Below, piece after piece: positions 5,328 to 6,961 of a stretch of 6,961 nt of DNA. The stretch's first letter is position 1. Each line of letters opens with the position of its first letter. The translations under genes were made by a program, and so were the position numbers. The notes beneath the pieces were generated by a model. The model was not told the origin of the DNA, did not search any database, and saw only the letters and a program-made list of their open reading frames with translations. The stretch is from Arcobacter sp. (GTDB taxonomy: Bacteria; Campylobacterota; Campylobacteria; Campylobacterales; Arcobacteraceae): the NCBI GenBank assembly GCA_030635995.1, contig DAOVXU010000086.1, positions 1-6,961 of the forward strand, written 5' to 3'.

Positions 5328-6233
5328 TTAAACTAATCCTTTTAATCTAAAATCGAATTTTAAGGCATCTGCATGACATACATCTATACATCTTCCACAT
5401 AAAGTACAATCAGAACCTGTAATATATTCATTTGTTATATTTTTTTCTTCTCTTTGTTTATCATATTTTGCTTTTGTTATCTCTAATACTTGATTTTCAA
5501 AACATACATCATGACAAACCATACAATGATCACAATTATCATTCCACTCAATTCTTAATGCTGATACTTTTCCTATATATCCATAGGTAGTTCCAATTGG
5601 ACAAATATATCTACACCAAGCACGACGAGAGAAAAATACCTCCATAGCAAAAACAATAACTACCCAAATAAAAGCAATACTCCATCCATAAGCTACCATT
5701 CTACTTAATATACCAACGATGTTGAATGTTTCAAATACTAAATAACCACTTGTAAAAGATAGTCCTAAGAATATAGCCCAAAATATATGCCTAACTCTAT
5801 GATCAAATTTTCTACTTTTAATTATTTTTTTATTAACTAAAGTATTATGCCATTTTTCACCGATTTCACTTAAAATACCATAAGGACAAACCCAAGCACA
5901 ATAGCTTCTACCACCAACAAGTAAGTAAACGATTAAAATAGTTGCTGTACCTATTATCATATTTATAGGTAGATGATATGTAGATACAAATACTTGCATT
6001 GTCATAAAAGGGTCTATCATATGAAATCCCAAAAATCTTGAACCACTTAAAGTTCCTTCAAGCATTTGTAAATCTATAAAAAATGATAAGAAAAAAAATA
6101 GATGAATTGAAATTACTAAAATCCATCTTTTCATTCTATAACTAAATTTAGACTTACCATCTTCAGTTGTGTCAAAGAAAGTTGACCAAAAAGTCGTTTT
6201 TCTTATTGTTTCTCTGTTATTATATTTATCCAT
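5328..6233 (-). CDS. nosH: NosH, NapH-type membrane ferredoxin for electron transfer to N2O reductase
   Basis: This 301-residue integral membrane iron-sulfur protein has about four main hydrophobic segments (near 36-56, 90-108, 150-170 and 182-200). Two CxxxCP motifs sit at membrane edges, CAWVCP (C112, C116) and CRYICP (C207, C211), as in NapH and NosR. A C-terminal cytoplasmic domain holds two 4Cys [4Fe-4S] sites: C234/C237/C240/C244 and C276/C279/C282/C286. NosH is proposed to take electrons from menaquinol and hand them towards NosZ in organisms lacking NosR. It lies between the cytochrome genes and nosF, the expected place. The ATG follows a GGAG site with six bases between. NapH is the main alternative by sequence, but the nosF/L/Y and cytochrome neighbours favour NosH. 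Confidence 0.92.
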   Translation of the reverse strand: MDKYNNRETIRKTTFWSTFFDTTEDGKSKFSYRMKRWILVISIHLFFFLSFFIDLQMLEGTLSGSRFLGFHMIDPFMTMQVFVSTYHLPINMIIGTATILIVYLLVGGRSYCAWVCPYGILSEIGEKWHNTLVNKKIIKSRKFDHRVRHIFWAIFLGLSFTSGYLVFETFNIVGILSRMVAYGWSIAFIWVVIVFAMEVFFSRRAWCRYICPIGTTYGYIGKVSALRIEWNDNCDHCMVCHDVCFENQVLEITKAKYDKQREEKNITNEYITGSDCTLCGRCIDVCHADALKFDFRLKGLV

Positions 6234-6262
6234 AAAAAACTCCGTCTAAAATTTTCAATTAA

Positions 6263-6772
6263 TTATTTACTATTTTTTAGTGCTTCTGCTCGTGCAGGAA
6301 ATTCACTAATCTCTTTTGCAAACTCTTTTAAATCATCTTCACTAAGTGACATTAAAAGACCTTTCATAATAATATTTTCTTTTCTACCTGCTTTAAAGTC
6401 AATTAAATCTTTTGTCAGTTGCTTTTCAGTTTGTCCTATTAGTTTTGGACCCATCATAGGTTTACCATTTTGAAATCCAGAACCATTTACACCATGACAA
6501 GAAGCACATTTACTTTTATATGCTCTACTTACTTTAAATGCACCTACATTTCCTGCTTTGTCCCTTAAAGCATTTAATTTATCATCCTCTTTTTCTCTAT
6601 CTGATTTTTCTTTTGGAGTCGCAACTACATTTTGTGCTGCTCTATCTCCAATATCTTCAATCACTTTACCATGTTCACCACCGTGATATGCTCCACCAAT
6701 TGAAGCTGTAAATGCCATAAGTGCAATTACTATAAGTGTTGAAATTCCTGCTATTATATTTTTATAAATCAA
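6263..6772 (-). CDS. nosC2: NosC2-like membrane-anchored monoheme cytochrome c
   Basis: This 169-residue protein has an N-terminal membrane anchor (about residues 6-26), a charged linker, and a class I cytochrome c domain from about residue 78 with one heme site, CASCH (C89, C92, H93). Downstream are GPKLIGQ and a helix ending IIMKGLLMSLSEDDL; M136 or M141 is the likely distal heme ligand. It would sit on the periplasmic face and relay electrons between NosH and NosZ. The start is a TTG at 6772: AAGGAG lies six bases upstream, an in-frame stop (TAA) is at 6778-6776, and no ATG occurs before residue 19, which is inside the anchor. A 29-base gap separates it from nosH. C2 rather than C1 is inferred from position: it is the second of two related cytochromes, next to nosH. 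Confidence 0.85.
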   Translation of the reverse strand: MIYKNIIAGISTLIVIALMAFTASIGGAYHGGEHGKVIEDIGDRAAQNVVATPKEKSDREKEDDKLNALRDKAGNVGAFKVSRAYKSKCASCHGVNGSGFQNGKPMMGPKLIGQTEKQLTKDLIDFKAGRKENIIMKGLLMSLSEDDLKEFAKEISEFPARAEALKNSK

Positions 6773-6778
6773 AATTTA

Positions 6779-6784
6779 CTCCTT
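6779..6784 (-). promoter_or_regulatory. Shine-Dalgarno AAGGAG supporting a TTG start
   Basis: The minus strand reads AAGGAG, then TAAATT, then the TTG at 6772. The perfect match and 6-base spacing are the main reason to accept a TTG start for the NosC2-like cytochrome. Confidence 0.7.
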
Positions 6785-6805
6785 GTTTTTTTTGATTAAA
6801 TTGTG

Positions 6806-6961
6806 TCATTTTTTAGTCCTTATACTTTGAATTCTTTTATTAAATTCATAAATTTCTTCCGATATTTTTTTAATCTCATTATCACTCATCATTTTTATTA
6901 AATCATCCATTAAAGGGTTTGATTGTTTTCCAGTTTTAAATTCTGCAATTTTATTATAAAT
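6806..6961 (-). CDS. nosC1: NosC1-like cytochrome c, C-terminal fragment
   Basis: An open frame enters from the right edge and ends at the TGA at 6808-6806, giving 51 residues. It aligns with the C-terminal helices of the following cytochrome: IAEFKTGKQSNPLMDDLIKMMSDNEIKK in two stretches corresponds to IDFKAGRKENIIMKGLLMSLSEDDLKE. The shared pattern is a helix ending FK.G, a Met that could be the distal heme ligand, an SD-E-D/E turn, then the last helix with EEIYEF versus KEISEF. The CxxCH site would lie outside the window. Two related cytochromes in a row upstream of nosH match NosC1-NosC2. The fragment is short, so the name depends on order and this similarity. Confidence 0.7.
   Translation of the reverse strand: MYNKIAEFKTGKQSNPLMDDLIKMMSDNEIKKISEEIYEFNKRIQSIRTKK

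Noticed and set aside
6791..6808. FNR/CRP-like site beginning TTGATTAAATTG
   Set aside because: Only one half-site is present. The second half does not match ATCAA at the required 4-base spacing, and the site is inside the operon.
1..6961. tRNA or rRNA genes, CRISPR arrays, insertion sequences, phage genes
   Set aside because: Genes are packed with gaps of about 110 bases or less, and I saw no direct-repeat arrays, transposase motifs or RNA-gene-like GC-rich folds.

Overview
The window is AT-rich and tightly packed, and holds most of an accessory-gene block for nitrous oxide reductase (NosZ). The minus strand reads cytochrome c (C-terminal fragment, NosC1-like), cytochrome c (NosC2-like), NosH, NosF, NosL, NosY. 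Two monoheme cytochromes followed by a NapH-type NosH, with no NosR visible, is the pattern of the clade II nos clusters of Campylobacterota such as Wolinella, Sulfurimonas and the Arcobacter group. With the low GC and the CetB-like PAS protein, I infer an Arcobacter-group or related campylobacterotan. The species cannot be fixed from this sequence.

Layout. (A) Positions 2-2248, plus strand: the end of a LolD/MacB-type ABC ATPase, an approximately 8-helix membrane protein with a CPFC pair, a small exported protein of unknown function, and a lipoprotein NosL paralogue. The first two genes overlap at ATGA and the last two at TAATG. (B) Positions 2269-3297, minus strand, convergent to A: a second NosL-fold protein whose metal-ligand positions are substituted, followed without any gap by an Aer/CetB-like PAS sensor. 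(C) Positions 3298-3406: a non-coding spacer with a rho-independent-type hairpin behind nosY and a 15-bp inverted repeat just before the NosL-like gene. (D) Positions 3407-6961, minus strand: the nos accessory operon, running off the right edge. nosZ and the other upstream nos genes are not in the window.

How they fit together. From family knowledge, NosC1/NosC2 and NosH are thought to pass electrons from the menaquinol pool towards periplasmic NosZ. NosF (ATPase) and NosY (permease) form the ABC machine that works with NosD, and NosL is the outer-membrane-anchored Cu(I) chaperone that feeds copper-site assembly. The window has three NosL-family genes: two with the CxxCxM motif and one without. 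One of the intact copies sits with a different ABC ATPase and a cysteine-containing membrane protein, which suggests a second copper or thiol handling module. The third is coupled to a probable FAD-binding PAS protein, which suggests a link between N2O respiration and energy taxis or redox sensing. These last two ideas are inferences.

Two starts are set by Shine-Dalgarno position. The NosL-like gene in block B begins at the ATG at 3297, not at the upstream TTG, which overlaps its own GGAGG. The NosC2-like cytochrome appears to begin at a TTG at 6772, six bases after AAGGAG.
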